NCBI GenBank assembly: GCA_036394995.1 | Contig: DASWED010000056.1 | Location: 1 to 29,857, forward strand | Reading direction: 5' to 3' | DNA: 29,857 nt | Source of the DNA: DASWED01 sp036394995 | GTDB taxonomy: Bacteria > Actinomycetota > UBA4738 > JACQTL01 | Part shown: positions 29,762 through 29,857 of the stretch, in pieces | Layout of the letters: every line of letters starts with the position of its first letter | How positions within the stretch are numbered: the first letter of the stretch is position 1 | Translations under genes and position numbers: made by a program | Notes under the pieces: generated by a model | What the model was told of the DNA's origin: nothing | What the model saw: the letters and a program-made list of their open reading frames with translations, nothing else | Databases searched by the model: none

Positions 29762-29772
29762 CCCACGGAAGA

Positions 29773-29793
29773 GGCCCGGTCACCGGGCCTTTT
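29773..29793 (+). terminator. Rho-independent terminator after tRNA-Ala
   Basis: GGCCCGG and CCGGGCC form a 7-bp stem with a TCA loop, followed directly by TTTT, a classic intrinsic terminator 11 bp past the tRNA. Confidence 0.85.
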
Positions 29794-29857
29794 CCTGTGG
29801 ACGGCGTCGTCGCTCCTAGGACCCAAACTGGTCATCTGGCGGCGAATCGGCGGCGAA

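Noticed and set aside
29794..29857. Integration site or integrase start next to tRNA-Ala
   Set aside because: tRNA 3' ends are common integration targets, but the last 64 bases show only a short GGCGGCGAA direct repeat and no repeat of the tRNA 3' end or integrase frame before the window ends.

Overview
This window is a chromosomal segment of a very GC-rich bacterium, most likely an actinobacterium and probably an uncultured lineage. The main evidence is gene content and order. fmdB-type zinc ribbon, MTA phosphorylase, SAF/CpaB-like protein, 5-formyl-THF cyclo-ligase, galU, moeA, moaC and a SepX/GlpR-like membrane protein cluster here much as they do in streptomycetes and mycobacteria. A mycothiol-type DinB/MDMPI protein is also present. 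Many operon-leading genes start (GTG, TTG or ATG) 6-9 nt after a TANNNT box with no ribosome binding site, a leaderless style common in Actinobacteria. The species cannot be named from the sequence. No gene-free gap exceeds 300 bp; the longest is 1536-1832.

Left edge (1-1535): the 3' part of an ISL3-type transposase whose element appears to end near 461 inside a small secreted-protein gene, then an OsmC/Ohr-type peroxidase gene.

Transport block (1833-8898, minus strand): a six-gene operon. It begins with a surface-anchored DNRLRE-like protein, followed by a substrate-binding lipoprotein with a very long Gly/Ser linker, two permeases (LivH, and LivM with an unusual C-terminal extension) and two ATPases (LivG, LivF). 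Together they look like a branched-chain amino acid or amide-type ABC importer with a co-encoded surface protein. Divergent from it is an M23 peptidase lipoprotein that shares the lipobox-proximal sequence CGQY with the binding protein.

Envelope block (10300-15275): three large polytopic membrane proteins. One has GT-C/MptB-like mannosyltransferase motifs; the other two are of uncertain function.

Housekeeping block (15288-25745): tldD-tldE-DUF6941 overlap translationally. They are followed by SAF/CpaB-like, a 57-aa protein, fmdB with MTA phosphorylase (overlapping, apparent CTG start), a secreted protein with a His/Ser pentapeptide repeat, 5-FTHF cyclo-ligase divergent from galU, a 95-aa conserved-looking protein, moeA and moaC.

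Right block (25902-29857): a SepX/GlpR-like divisome membrane protein with a repeat-flanked promoter, a translin-like protein, a secreted copper-amine-oxidase-like protein with a degenerate cofactor motif, an MDMPI-type DinB protein, a PH-like protein, and tRNA-Ala(CGC) followed by a terminator.

I found no CRISPR array, toxin-antitoxin pair, prophage or recognised defence system. The most interesting items are the DNRLRE/linker ABC operon, the divisome-linked moeA/moaC/SepX neighbourhood, the bacterial translin, the degenerate amine-oxidase-like protein and the consistent leaderless promoter set.
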